64,000 bases of DNA from Phycicoccus sp. CSK15P-2 (GTDB taxonomy: Bacteria > Actinomycetota > Actinomycetes > Actinomycetales > Dermatophilaceae), in the NCBI RefSeq assembly GCF_016888005.1, contig NZ_JAFDVE010000009.1, forward strand, positions 1 through 64,000, read 5' to 3'. Of this stretch, positions 38,860 to 48,018 are shown in pieces. The notes below the pieces were generated by a model that was not told the DNA's origin, did not search any database, and was given only the letters and a program-made list of their open reading frames with translations. The translations under genes and the position numbers were made by a program. Positions within the stretch are counted from its first letter, which is position 1. Each line of letters starts with the position of its first letter.

Positions 38860-40101
38860 GTGACGTACGCCGCCCGCGACCGGGAGCGCTGGGTCGCGGA
38901 GGACCCGGCACAGAAGCGCTCCGACCGCGACGACTTCGCCCGTGACCGCGCCCGGCTGCTGCACTCCGCCGCTCTCCGGAGGCTCTCCGCGAAGACCCAG
39001 GTCGTGGCTCCCGCGTCGGACGACTTCGTGCGTAACCGCCTCACCCACTCCCTGGAGGTCGCACAGATCGGCCGCGAGCTCGGGGCCGCCCTCGGCTGCA
39101 GCGCGGATCTCGTCGACACCGCGTGCCTCGCCCACGACCTCGGCCATCCGCCGTTCGGGCACAACGGAGAGGCGGCGCTGGATGCCCTCGCCGGTGACAT
39201 CGGCGGGTTCGAGGGCAACGCCCAGACCTTGCGCCTGCTCACCCGGCTCGAGGCGAAGCGCACGCACGCCGACGGGCGTCCCGCCGGGCTCAACCTCACC
39301 CGGGCCAGCCTCGACGCAGCCACGAAGTACCCGTGGCGGCGCGGACACGGCCCGGTGCCGACGACGAAGTTCGGCGTCTACGAGGACGACCTCGCCGTGT
39401 TCGACTGGATGCGCGACGGTGCTCCGGAGGGCCGTCGGGCGTTCGAGGCCGAGGTCATGGACTGGGCGGACGACGTCGCGTACTCGGTCCATGACGTGGA
39501 GGACGCCGTCGCGTCCGGGTGGCTCGACCCGCGCCGGCTGCGCGACCGCGCGGACGTCGAGGCGGTCCTCGACGTCGCCGCACGGGTGTACGAGCCGGAC
39601 GTCGGGGCGGACGCCCTCGGGTCGGCTCTCGAGCGGGTGCTCGCCTCCGGCGCCGTCCCGGCCGGACACGACGGGTCGCGCGGCGCCCTCGCGGCGCTCA
39701 AGGACATGACCTCGCGCCTCATCGGCCGTTTCGCCGTCGCCGTCGAGAGCGCCACCCGTGAGGCCCACGGAGACAGCGCGCTGGTCCGCCACGAGGCGTC
39801 GCTCGTCGTGCCCGACGGCGCACGCGCCGAGACCGTCGTGCTCAAGGCGGTCGCGGCGCACTTCGTCATGCTCTCCGCCGAGCGCGTCGCGGTCTACGAG
39901 GAGCAGCGGGACGTCGTCGCCGGTCTCGTCGACGCGTACGAGACCGACCCGACCCGTCTGGACCCCTGGCTGCGGGCGGACCTCGACGACGCCACCGACG
40001 ACGCAGCCGTCCGCCGGGTGCTCGTCGACCAGGTGGCCTCGCTCACCGACGTCCGGGCGCTCGGGCTGCACCGGCGCTGGTGCCGGCGGCCGACGGCCTG
40101 A
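38860..40101 (+). CDS. dgt: Deoxyguanosinetriphosphate triphosphohydrolase-like protein
   Basis: The 413-residue HD-domain enzyme splits dNTPs into nucleoside and triphosphate. Metal ligands are H in N-R-L-T-H-S-L-E-V near residue 60, H-D in C-L-A-H-D-L-G-H-P-P-F-G-H near residue 90, and D in M-D-W-A-D-D-V-A-Y-S-V-H-D near 205. The neighbour dnaG downstream is a conserved actinobacterial arrangement. Confidence 0.95.
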   Translation: MTYAARDRERWVAEDPAQKRSDRDDFARDRARLLHSAALRRLSAKTQVVAPASDDFVRNRLTHSLEVAQIGRELGAALGCSADLVDTACLAHDLGHPPFGHNGEAALDALAGDIGGFEGNAQTLRLLTRLEAKRTHADGRPAGLNLTRASLDAATKYPWRRGHGPVPTTKFGVYEDDLAVFDWMRDGAPEGRRAFEAEVMDWADDVAYSVHDVEDAVASGWLDPRRLRDRADVEAVLDVAARVYEPDVGADALGSALERVLASGAVPAGHDGSRGALAALKDMTSRLIGRFAVAVESATREAHGDSALVRHEASLVVPDGARAETVVLKAVAAHFVMLSAERVAVYEEQRDVVAGLVDAYETDPTRLDPWLRADLDDATDDAAVRRVLVDQVASLTDVRALGLHRRWCRRPTA

Positions 40102-40147
40102 CACCGCGACGACCTAGACTCGCGCTGTCACAGCGAGGGAGGCCGCA

Positions 40148-42088
40148 GTGCCGGGTCGGATCAGGGCCGAGGACATCACCTCGGTCAAGGAACGCTCGTC
40201 CATCGAGGACGTCGTCCGCGACCACGTGACGCTGCGCCCCGCCGGCGTGGGCTCGCTCAAGGGTCTCTGCCCGTTCCACGACGAGAAGACCCCGAGCTTC
40301 ACCATCCGCCCGGCCGTCGGCACGTACCACTGCTTCGGCTGCGGCGAGGGGGGCGACGTCCTCGACTTCGTGCAGAAGGTCGAGCACCTCTCCTTCACCG
40401 AGGCCGTCGAGCGGCTCGCGGCCAAGGTCGGCATGGAGCTGCGCTACGAGGAGGGCGGCGGTCCGCGCGACGGCGCCTCGCTCGGGCGGCGCTCCCGCCT
40501 GCTCGAGGCACACCGGGTGGCCGAGGAGTACTACACGGGGATGCTCCTCGACCGCGGGCGCGCGGATGCCCGGACGGGTCGGGACTTCCTGCGCGAGCGG
40601 GGCTTCGACTCCGCGGCCGCCGAGCGGTTCGGCGTCGGGTTCGCCCCTGCCGACGGCGACGCGTTGACCCGACACCTGCTCCAGCGGGGCTTCTCGGAGG
40701 ACGAGGTGACGACCGGGGGCCTGAGCGGGCGGGGAAGCCGCGGGCTGTACGACCGCTTCCGCGGCCGCCTCGTCTGGCCGATCCGCGACACCACCGGTGA
40801 CACGGTGGGATTCGGGGCGCGGCGCCTGTTCGACGAGGACCGCATCCAGGCCAAGTACCTCAACACCTCCGAGACGCCGATCTACAAGAAGGCCCAGGTG
40901 CTCTACGGCCTCGACCTCGCGAAGAAGGCGATCTCCACGGACCGTCGGGCCGTCGTCGTCGAGGGCTACACCGACGTCATGGCGGCCCACCTGTCGGGGG
41001 TCGAGGGCGCGGTGGCCACGTGCGGCACGGCGTTCGGTGTCGACCACATCAAGGTGCTCCGCCGGATCATGCGTGACGAGGCCGACCTCGCACCCGCGAA
41101 GGTCGTGTTCACGTTCGACGGCGACGCCGCGGGACAGAAGGCCGCGATGAAGGCCTTCGGGGAAGACCAGCGCTGGGCGGCGCAGTCCTTCGTGGCGGTC
41201 GCGCCGGACGGCATGGACCCCTGCGAGCTGCGACTCGCCAAGGGGGACGCCGAGGTCGCGGCGCTCGTCGACGGCGCGGTGCCCATGTTCGAGTTCGCGG
41301 TGCGCACCACCATCCACCGCTTCGACCTCGACACCGCCGAGGGCCGGGTGCAGGCGATGAAGGCCGTCGCGCCGATCGTCGGCTCCATCCGCGACACGAG
41401 CCTGCGCCCGGAGTACACCCGTACGGTGTCCGGCTGGCTCGGCGTGGAGGTCGAGCAGATGGCGGACGCCGTGCGCCGTGCCGGGCGCCTCCCGAACCCC
41501 CAGGACGCCCCGGACCGGCGGGCTCCGGCCGGGACCGACGAGGTCCCCGAGCCGGCCGCGGGGGAGGGGGCGGCGCTGCCCGCACCCGACCTGCGCGACC
41601 CGGTCGTGTCGGCCGAGCGGCAGCTGCTGCAGGCGCTCGTGCAGTACCCGCAGCAGTTCCCGGACACGGTGGTCGACACCCTCGAGGCGGACGCCCTCAG
41701 CGCCCCGGCGCACCGCGCGGTGCTCGACGGCATCCGCATCGCGGCGGCGGGGGGGCACCGTACGGGGTCGTCGGCGGCCTGGGTCGCCGCGGTGGGCGAG
41801 GCCTCGCCGGTCTCGGTCAAGCGCCTGGTCGCCGAGCTCTCGGTCGCCCCACTGCCGGTGCGCTACGACACCTCCACGGGCCTGCCGCCACAGCGCTACG
41901 TCGACAGCCTCGTCGTCGGGGTCCGGGACGCCCACCTCGGGCGCCGGATCGCGGACGCCATGGCCACGCTGCGTCAGGCCCAGAACGACCCCGGGGCCAC
42001 CCCTGACGCTCTGCGCGAGAGGACTACGGCGCTGCACGCCCTCGAGCTCGAGCGGGTCCGTCTGCGACAGGGGGTGGGGACGGCGTGA
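40148..42088 (+). CDS. dnaG: DNA primase
   Basis: A 646-residue primase. The CHC2 zinc finger is L-C-P-F-H-D-E-K and Y-H-C-F-G-C-G-E-G-G-D (residues 40-67). The TOPRIM core has V-V-V-E-G-Y-T-D-V-M-A near 270 and F-D-G-D-A-A-G near 325. A linker rich in Pro and Ala leads to the C-terminal DnaB-interaction domain. GTG start, RBS GAGGGAGG. A TAGACT box lies about 27 bases upstream. The stop overlaps the next gene. Confidence 0.97.
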   Translation: MPGRIRAEDITSVKERSSIEDVVRDHVTLRPAGVGSLKGLCPFHDEKTPSFTIRPAVGTYHCFGCGEGGDVLDFVQKVEHLSFTEAVERLAAKVGMELRYEEGGGPRDGASLGRRSRLLEAHRVAEEYYTGMLLDRGRADARTGRDFLRERGFDSAAAERFGVGFAPADGDALTRHLLQRGFSEDEVTTGGLSGRGSRGLYDRFRGRLVWPIRDTTGDTVGFGARRLFDEDRIQAKYLNTSETPIYKKAQVLYGLDLAKKAISTDRRAVVVEGYTDVMAAHLSGVEGAVATCGTAFGVDHIKVLRRIMRDEADLAPAKVVFTFDGDAAGQKAAMKAFGEDQRWAAQSFVAVAPDGMDPCELRLAKGDAEVAALVDGAVPMFEFAVRTTIHRFDLDTAEGRVQAMKAVAPIVGSIRDTSLRPEYTRTVSGWLGVEVEQMADAVRRAGRLPNPQDAPDRRAPAGTDEVPEPAAGEGAALPAPDLRDPVVSAERQLLQALVQYPQQFPDTVVDTLEADALSAPAHRAVLDGIRIAAAGGHRTGSSAAWVAAVGEASPVSVKRLVAELSVAPLPVRYDTSTGLPPQRYVDSLVVGVRDAHLGRRIADAMATLRQAQNDPGATPDALRERTTALHALELERVRLRQGVGTA

Positions 42089-42615
42089 GGCTGCGATGGT
42101 CCGGTCTGCGGCGTGCCCCGGTCCCGGAGGCCGTCGCCGCGGCGGTCGCGCCGTCCGACGGCGAGCGGCTGCTCGCCTGGGCGACGACGACGGCCGGGGA
42201 GACCGTGGTCGCCGGACGTCGGTACCTGTACGTCGTCGCGCCGGACACCGAGGGTGCGCACCAGGTGCGGGTCTCGCGCCCCTGGCATCTCGTCGACGCC
42301 GGCACGTGGTCCGAGGAGGGTGTCCTGCGGGTCACCTGGGTCGACGGCGAGCCGCTGCTGCGGGTCGCGGTCGACGAGCCGGGGATGTTCCCCGAGACCT
42401 TCCGCGAGCGCGTGCAGGCGTCCGTCGTCCTCGCCGAGACCCTCGACCTCGGGCCGCGCCGGACCGCGAAGGTGGTGGTCCGGCGCGACCTCACCACCGG
42501 CCGTCTGCTCTCGCAGGCCGTTCTCGGGTCGGGGGTCCGGCCGGCCGATCCCGGGGTGGCCGAGGAGGTGCGTGCCGGGCTCGCGCGGGTGCGAGAACAG
42601 GTGGGTCTGGACTGA
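42085..42615 (+). CDS. Conserved hypothetical protein downstream of dnaG
   Basis: The 176-residue protein is not recognised by name. It has no signal or membrane segment, a V-A-G-R-R-Y-L-Y-V-V-A beta-strand pattern and a second half with V-V-V-R-R-D-L-T-T-G. Its GTG overlaps the dnaG stop (GTGA), so it is translated with primase. Similar short genes follow dnaG in related genera, to my knowledge without a defined role. Confidence 0.75.
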   Translation: MRLRWSGLRRAPVPEAVAAAVAPSDGERLLAWATTTAGETVVAGRRYLYVVAPDTEGAHQVRVSRPWHLVDAGTWSEEGVLRVTWVDGEPLLRVAVDEPGMFPETFRERVQASVVLAETLDLGPRRTAKVVVRRDLTTGRLLSQAVLGSGVRPADPGVAEEVRAGLARVREQVGLD

Positions 42616-42702
42616 CGGGCTCCCGCACCGGATCCGATTTCGTCGGGCGTGGGCGGTGTTGCTATCGTGGCTCCGCTGCTGCGGCGATCCCGTGGTGGCC
42701 TT

Positions 42703-42775
42703 TCCCCTGTAGCTCAACTGGCAGAGCATTCGGCTGTTAACCGGAGGGTTGTTGGTTCGAGTCCAACCGGGGGAG
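42703..42775 (+). tRNA. tRNA-Asn (GTT)
   Basis: A 73-base cloverleaf: acceptor TCCCCTG/CGGGGGA, D-arm AGCTC...GAGC, anticodon loop CTGTTAA with GTT at 42736-42738, T-arm GTTGG-TTCGAGT-CCAAC and discriminator G. CCA is not encoded. A TATCGT box at 42663-42668 may be its -10. GTT reads both Asn codons. Confidence 0.97.
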
Positions 42776-42783
42776 CCGGACAG

Positions 42784-42820
42784 ACGAAGGGCCCGGACCG
42801 ACATGGTCCGGGCCCTTCGT
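42784..42820 (+). terminator. 16-bp perfect hairpin terminator after tRNA-Asn
   Basis: ACGAAGGGCCCGGACC and its exact complement enclose the loop GACAT, eight bases after the tRNA. There is no T-tract, as often in high-GC bacteria. It also separates the tRNA from the convergent GH16 gene. Confidence 0.85.
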
Positions 42821-42879
42821 GCGTCCGGGCGTCTCGGCTCGGGTGCTGGCAGCGCACCGTCACCGTCCCGACACCGGTC

Positions 42880-44415
42880 CTACGGTGCCCCGGGGCGCCC
42901 TTCCGCGCGTCCGTGGTTGTGCCAGTGGATGATCCCGCGACGGTAGTTGTTGCTCCCGAACACGCGGCGTACGTCGGGGTTCACCCCGAGGTACCACGCG
43001 GTCGCGAACTCGGCCGAGCCCTGACGCCCCTCACTCGCGCCCCACACGGCGAAGTGCTCCACCGCGTAGCCGACGCTGTGCGCGGCGATGTCGGGGTACC
43101 GGTTGCGGTAGAAGGTGGTGTCGAAGACCAGCGAGGAGCGGCGTCCCTCGTGGCGCCCGTAGGTGACGAAGTGCTGGATCGCTGCGAGGTAGTTGGTCGC
43201 GCCGAAGGCTGCCGCGACATCCGGCTGGGTGTTCATGTAGTGGATCGGGTCGAACGTCGCCGAGCCCATGAGACCCCCCGAGATGCCGTAGTTGCGCCAG
43301 TGCCACTCAGCATGCTCGTAGATGTTGCCGCCCTGGCTGGCCACCTTGCCCTGGGCCCACTCTAGGACGGAGGGATACCGGTCGAGGTAGAACTGGCTGT
43401 CGAAGATGATCCGCATCAGCCGCGGGTCGCTCGGGTTGGAGCTGGGGTGGTAGGTGTAGTTCTGGCCGCCCAGCTGACCGCGCCAGCACTCGTTGTCGCA
43501 CTGGGGAGCCGGTGGCCGCTGCTTCCACACCTTCACCCAGTTGACCTCGAAGGACTTGGCGGGGTTGGCCGCGTCCTGCTGGTCGATGTTGGTGAGGATC
43601 GCGTTGAGCGGCGTGTCCACGGCGTACTCCGGCCCGAAGCTGGCCGAGAGGGTGCCGTCCGTGTAGAAGCGGATGTACTGGCCAGGCGCCCACTCCGCGT
43701 GGAAGGTGTGGAACTGGTCGTCCTGCAGGGGCGTGGCCACACCTTGCGGCAGACAGTGCTTGATCCCGGCCACCTGCGGCTTGTACGCCGAGTAGTACGA
43801 GTGGTTCAGGCCGTAGTACGCGCTGGCGTTGGTCTGTACGGTGGGGCTGCCCTTGCACCCGTTCGGCAGCGACTTGGCACCGGTGTTCTCGATGACGTCG
43901 ATCTCGTTGATCGGCTGGCCACTCTTCGGGTCCGTGTTGAGCCAGAACGAGCTCAGGTGCCCCTTCGAGCGGTGGACCTTGACCCGCGCGGCGAAGATGT
44001 GGGGTGCGCCCGAGAACATCCGGGTCGACGTGATGCGGCACTCCCACCGGTCGCCTCCGCCGTTGGGGAACGGCTTCAGGGTCATCACCCCGGCCGAGGT
44101 GTCGATGGGCGCGCACCGGTCGATAGACCCGGGCGGTGCCACGCCCACGTTCCTCCAGACGATGTCGTTCCCGACCTGGTAGGCGCTGTGGCCGTCCGCG
44201 TCGGTCGTGACCGCGTGCGGCAGGTTGAACCCGTCCTCGAAGACCTTCTCCCAGGTGGGGTCGTTGTCGCCGGGCAGGCTGGTGGCGGCCGCCTGGACCG
44301 CCGCTGGTGTCTGCGTTCTCTGCTGGGATGGCGCCTGCGTCGGTGGCTGGGCCGAGGCCGGTGCGACGGTGCCGGCCAGACAGACGGCAGCGAGCAGTGG
44401 TACGAGCTTTCTCAT
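42880..44415 (-). CDS. Secreted GH16-family glycoside hydrolase with C-terminal repeats
   Basis: A 511-residue secreted protein: signal peptide 1-22 (ending A-P-A-S-A), a Gln/Thr/Pro/Ala linker, then a GH16 domain at about 55-320. The catalytic motif is E171-I-D173-V-I-E176, with the two Glu as nucleophile and acid/base. The C-terminal 180 residues hold about four units of 40-50 residues with a pattern F-x-x-x-x-Y-x-x-x-x-P-D-V ... H-x-x-x-x-G-x-x-E-G-R-x-G-S. Family substrates are beta-1,3/1,4-glucans and related polymers. ATG 44415 has GGGGGG upstream. Confidence 0.88.
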   Translation of the reverse strand: MRKLVPLLAAVCLAGTVAPASAQPPTQAPSQQRTQTPAAVQAAATSLPGDNDPTWEKVFEDGFNLPHAVTTDADGHSAYQVGNDIVWRNVGVAPPGSIDRCAPIDTSAGVMTLKPFPNGGGDRWECRITSTRMFSGAPHIFAARVKVHRSKGHLSSFWLNTDPKSGQPINEIDVIENTGAKSLPNGCKGSPTVQTNASAYYGLNHSYYSAYKPQVAGIKHCLPQGVATPLQDDQFHTFHAEWAPGQYIRFYTDGTLSASFGPEYAVDTPLNAILTNIDQQDAANPAKSFEVNWVKVWKQRPPAPQCDNECWRGQLGGQNYTYHPSSNPSDPRLMRIIFDSQFYLDRYPSVLEWAQGKVASQGGNIYEHAEWHWRNYGISGGLMGSATFDPIHYMNTQPDVAAAFGATNYLAAIQHFVTYGRHEGRRSSLVFDTTFYRNRYPDIAAHSVGYAVEHFAVWGASEGRQGSAEFATAWYLGVNPDVRRVFGSNNYRRGIIHWHNHGRAEGRPGAP

Positions 44416-44493
44416 GTGAAACCCCCCCGGGTTACGTGGTTGAAAATGACCAAGCGAGGAGAGCGTACAGAAGATCTGCGGGCGAGGGAACAC

Positions 44494-44526
44494 CCCTCCT
44501 CGGCGGCGGACCGCCGCCGAGGAGGG
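44494..44526 (-). terminator. Strong hairpin terminator of the glu operon
   Basis: CCCTCCTCGGCGGCGG and its exact complement are separated by one base and begin directly after the gluD stop. The stem reaches about 15 bp. It shields the GH16 gene downstream on the same strand from read-through. Confidence 0.85.
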
Positions 44527-45474
44527 CTACTGCCCGGCGTTGGTGGCGTCGATGTTCTGCACGTTGCCGCCGCCGAGGCCGGAGCTGGCCATCGCGCCGG
44601 TCCCGCCGGGCGCTCCGGGCATCGCGTTCGTCGTGGGGCCGCCGGCGGAGCGACGCTTGCGCTTCATCCGCTGCTCGACGTACCCGGCGACCTTGGTCAG
44701 CGAGTAGTTGATGGCGATGAAGATCGCCGCCACGACGATGTAGGCAGGCACGGTGTTGCCGTAGGCCGAGCCCAGAGTCCGGCCACCTTGGGTCAGCAGC
44801 TCGGGGTAGAGCACGACCGTCCCGAGTGCGGTGTCCTTGAGCACGACGACGAGCTGGCCGATGAGTGCCGGCAACATGGCCCGCAGCGCCTGGGGCAGCT
44901 GGATCGACCGCAGCGTCTGTGAGGGTGTGAGCCCCACGGACAGGCCGGCCTCGGACTGTCCCTTCGGGAGCGAGTGCACGCCGGAGCGGACGAGCTCGGC
45001 GATGACCGAGCCGTTGTACAGGGTGAGCCCCAGCACCACGGCGGCCAGGGGGGCGTACTCGCTGGACAGCCAGCCCGCTCGGGCGAAGTACCCGTAGAAG
45101 AAGAAGACCATCATCAGCAGCACCGGTACCGACCGGAAGAACTCGACGACGATACTGCTGACCCACCGGACGGCACGGTGCTCCGAGAGCCGGCCCATGC
45201 CGAAGGCCAAGCCGTAGAGCCCGGCCAGCACCATCGAGATCACGGCCGCCTTCAGCGTCTCCCACAGGCCCGGGAGGATGTAGGCCGTCCAGACGGCGGG
45301 GTCGGTGACGTACGGGGTCCACAGGTAGCTCTCGAGCTGCGTGGCCTGGTCCATACGGCGGTAGACGACCCAGAGCACCACCAGGAAGAGGAGGACACCC
45401 ACCCCGGTGAGGACGTTGTGCCGCAGCCGGGCCCGGGGCCCGGGGGCGTCGAACAGGACGTTCTCGGCGCTCAT
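44527..45474 (-). CDS. gluD: Glutamate ABC transporter permease GluD-like
   Basis: A 315-residue polar amino acid permease with about five membrane segments and the EAA-type loop (S-E-A-G-L-S-V-G-L-T-P-S-Q-T-L-R-S-I-Q-L-P-Q-A). It has extra residues at the N-terminus and a Gly/Pro-rich, basic C-terminal tail, as in corynebacterial GluD. The start overlaps the gluC stop. Confidence 0.9.
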   Translation of the reverse strand: MSAENVLFDAPGPRARLRHNVLTGVGVLLFLVVLWVVYRRMDQATQLESYLWTPYVTDPAVWTAYILPGLWETLKAAVISMVLAGLYGLAFGMGRLSEHRAVRWVSSIVVEFFRSVPVLLMMVFFFYGYFARAGWLSSEYAPLAAVVLGLTLYNGSVIAELVRSGVHSLPKGQSEAGLSVGLTPSQTLRSIQLPQALRAMLPALIGQLVVVLKDTALGTVVLYPELLTQGGRTLGSAYGNTVPAYIVVAAIFIAINYSLTKVAGYVEQRMKRKRRSAGGPTTNAMPGAPGGTGAMASSGLGGGNVQNIDATNAGQ

Positions 45475-46136
45475 CGCTTCACCGCCAGTCGTCGCGAGAG
45501 GGTGGTGACGGCGATCCCGATCGGCAGCGTCAGGATGACGAAGCCGAGGGCGAAGACGAAGAACAGGGGCAGGCTGGCACCCTCGTTCTCGGTGATCTTC
45601 GCCAGCAGGCCGGCCGACTCCGCGGTGCCGAGAATGACGGCCGCGACCGTGGTGTTCTTGATGAGCGCGATGAGGGTCGAGCCGAGCGGGGCGATGGCAC
45701 CGCGGAAGGCCTGCGGGAGGAGCACCTCGCGCATCGACTGCCCGAACGTGAGCCCGATCGAGCGGGCCGCCTCGGCCTGCCCCTCGGGGATGGTGTTGAC
45801 ACCGCTGCGCAGCGCCTCGCAGACGAACGCCGCATGGTAGATGCTCAGCATGATGACGGCCCACCAGTAGGCGTTGCGGGTCGCCTGTTCCGAGATCTGC
45901 AGGCCGAGGATGAAGGTCAGCCCGAGGATGCTCGAGACCATGAGCAGCGTCAGCGGGGTGTTCCGGATGAGGTTGACGTACAGCGACCCGATGAGCCGGA
46001 GCACACCCACGGGCGAGACCCGGAACACGGCGACGAACGTGCCGAGGACCAGGGCTCCGACGGCGGAGAGCACCGACAGCTGGATGGTCACCCAGAAGGC
46101 ACCGACGATGTCGTAGTCAGCGAAGAAGTCGCCCAT
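45471..46136 (-). CDS. gluC: Glutamate ABC transporter permease GluC-like
   Basis: A 221-residue HisM-type permease with the loop E-A-A-R-S-I-G-L-T-F-G-Q-S-M-R-E-V-L-L-P-Q-A. It begins M-G-D-F-F-A-D-Y-D-I and pairs with GluD to form the channel. Gene order gluA-B-C-D matches that of Corynebacterium glutamicum. Confidence 0.92.
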   Translation of the reverse strand: MGDFFADYDIVGAFWVTIQLSVLSAVGALVLGTFVAVFRVSPVGVLRLIGSLYVNLIRNTPLTLLMVSSILGLTFILGLQISEQATRNAYWWAVIMLSIYHAAFVCEALRSGVNTIPEGQAEAARSIGLTFGQSMREVLLPQAFRGAIAPLGSTLIALIKNTTVAAVILGTAESAGLLAKITENEGASLPLFFVFALGFVILTLPIGIAVTTLSRRLAVKR

Positions 46137-46228
46137 TCACCTCACCTTTCGGCCGACGGACGTGAGGAGCCGTGCACCGGGACGCCGCCCGTCCCGGACG
46201 GACGGACGGCGTCACCGATGACGACGGG

Positions 46229-47068
46229 TCAGGAGCAGGCGTCGGGGGTCGGGGGGTTGCCCGCACCCGGGGTGTAGCCCGCCTTGCCGAGGTTGTCGTC
46301 GACGGCTGCCTGCCAGGCGCCGTCCTCGACCATCTTGGTGATGGCGTCGGTGACCTGCTGGCAGAGCTCGGTGTCGCCCTTCTTCAGGCCGACGCCGTAG
46401 CGCTCCTCGGAGAAGGTGCTGCCGACGACCTTGAGCTTGCCCTCGTACTGGGGCTGGGCGGCGTAGCCGGCGAGGATGGTGTCGTCGGTCGTCAGGGCGT
46501 CGATGGCGCCGGAGACGAGCGCCGCGACGCACTCGGAGTACGTGCCGAACTCCTGGAGGTTGACCCCGGGCACCTCGTCCTGGACCTTCTGCGCCGACGT
46601 CGAGCCGGTGACCGAGCACAGCTTCTTGCCGTCGAGGGTGTCCGGGCCGGTGATCGAGGAGTCGTCGGCGCGCACGAGGAGGTCCTGGCCGGCGATGAAG
46701 TACGGGCCCGCGAAGGACACCTGTTCCTTGCGCTCGTCGGTGATGGAGTAGGTGGCGAAGATCAGCTTCACCTGGTCGGTCGAGATGAGGTTCTCGCGCT
46801 GCGCGCTCGGGGCCTGGACCCACTCGATGGCGTCCGCCTCGTAGCCGAGCTCCTTCGCGACGTACGTGGCGATGTCGACGTCCATGCCGGTGTAGTCGTT
46901 GCCCTGCTTGAGGCCGAGACCGGGCTGGTCGAACTTGATGCCGATCTTGATCGACTCGCTCCCGCCGTCGCCCGAGCCGCTGTCGCCGCCGTCGTCCGAG
47001 CCGCAGGCGCTCGCCGTCAGCGCGAGCACCGCCGCCGCCGCGACGAGTCCGATCCGAGTGCTTCTCAT
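46229..47068 (-). CDS. gluB: Glutamate ABC transporter substrate-binding lipoprotein GluB-like
   Basis: A 279-residue SBP_bac_3 protein. Lipobox A-L-T-A-S-A-C-G-S gives a lipid-anchored binding protein after a Gly/Ser linker. Family motifs: G-I-K-F-D-Q-P-G-L-G and E-R-Y-G-V-G-L-K-K-G-D. The F-D-Q-P-G-L-G segment is typical of glutamate binders of Actinobacteria. RBS GGAGGAG precedes the ATG. Confidence 0.93.
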   Translation of the reverse strand: MRSTRIGLVAAAAVLALTASACGSDDGGDSGSGDGGSESIKIGIKFDQPGLGLKQGNDYTGMDVDIATYVAKELGYEADAIEWVQAPSAQRENLISTDQVKLIFATYSITDERKEQVSFAGPYFIAGQDLLVRADDSSITGPDTLDGKKLCSVTGSTSAQKVQDEVPGVNLQEFGTYSECVAALVSGAIDALTTDDTILAGYAAQPQYEGKLKVVGSTFSEERYGVGLKKGDTELCQQVTDAITKMVEDGAWQAAVDDNLGKAGYTPGAGNPPTPDACS

Positions 47069-47138
47069 GTGTCGTGCTCCTCCTGTGTTCGCCGACCCGA
47101 GGGCCGGACCGGGTGCCCCCGTGCGAGGGCCCCGGGTG

Positions 47139-47879
47139 TCAGTGGGTGAGGATCTTGCCGAGGAAGTCCTTGGCGCGGTCGCTCTTGGGGTTGGTGAAGA
47201 ACTCCTCCGGTTCGGCCTCCTCGACGATGGCGCCGTCGGAGAGGAAGACGACGCGGTTGGCCGCCTTGCGGGCGAAGCCCATCTCGTGGGTGACGACGAC
47301 CATCGTCATGCCGCTCTCGGCGAGCTCGACCATGACGTCGAGGACCTCGGTGATCATCTCGGGGTCGAGCGCGGACGTGGGCTCGTCGAAGAGCATGACC
47401 TTGGGCTCCATGGCCAGCGAGCGGGCGATCGCGACGCGCTGCTGCTGGCCGCCGGAGAGCTGGGCCGGGTACTTGTGCGCCTGGTGGCCGATGCCGACCC
47501 GCTCGAGGAGCTCCATGGCGCGCTTCTCGGCCTCGGCCTTCTTCTGGCCACGGACCTTGATGGGTCCGAGGGTGACGTTCTCGAGGATCGTCTTGTGCGC
47601 GAAGAGGTTGAAGGACTGGAAGACCATCCCGACGTCCGAGCGAAGCTTCGCGAGCTCCTTGCCCTCCTCGGGGAGCTCCTTGCCGTCGATGGTGATCGAG
47701 CCGGACTCGAAGGTCTCGAGGCGGTTGATCGTGCGGCACAGGGTGGACTTCCCGGAGCCCGACGGACCGATGAGGATGACGACCTCTCCGCGTCCGACGG
47801 TGAGGTTGATGTCCTTGAGGACGTGGAGGTCACCGAAGTGCTTGTTGACGTCCTCGAGGACGACGAGAGGCTCGCTCAT
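47139..47879 (-). CDS. gluA: Glutamate ABC transporter ATP-binding protein GluA-like
   Basis: A 246-residue polar amino acid ATPase: Walker [10 protein letters not shown], signature L-S-G-G-Q-Q-Q-R, Walker B V-M-L-F-D-E-P-T, then H-E-M-G-F-A-R-K-A. First gene of the operon. Confidence 0.94.
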   Translation of the reverse strand: MSEPLVVLEDVNKHFGDLHVLKDINLTVGRGEVVILIGPSGSGKSTLCRTINRLETFESGSITIDGKELPEEGKELAKLRSDVGMVFQSFNLFAHKTILENVTLGPIKVRGQKKAEAEKRAMELLERVGIGHQAHKYPAQLSGGQQQRVAIARSLAMEPKVMLFDEPTSALDPEMITEVLDVMVELAESGMTMVVVTHEMGFARKAANRVVFLSDGAIVEEAEPEEFFTNPKSDRAKDFLGKILTH

Positions 47880-47885
47880 GCCGAG

Positions 47886-47891
47886 AACCTA
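47886..47891 (-). promoter_or_regulatory. -10 box of gluA (leaderless)
   Basis: On the minus strand TAGGTT ends six bases before the gluA ATG, with no RBS between. This would be the promoter of the gluABCD operon. Confidence 0.5.
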
Positions 47892-48018
47892 GCGATGCCG
47901 GACCGCCGACGGTCAACAAGGTGAGAACGAATGGGGGCGATCGTGACCGTTCCGAGACCAAGACGCTCGTGCTGCTCGCGCATGGCACCAGGGGTGCGGG
48001 CGGCGGCATGATGGCGCC

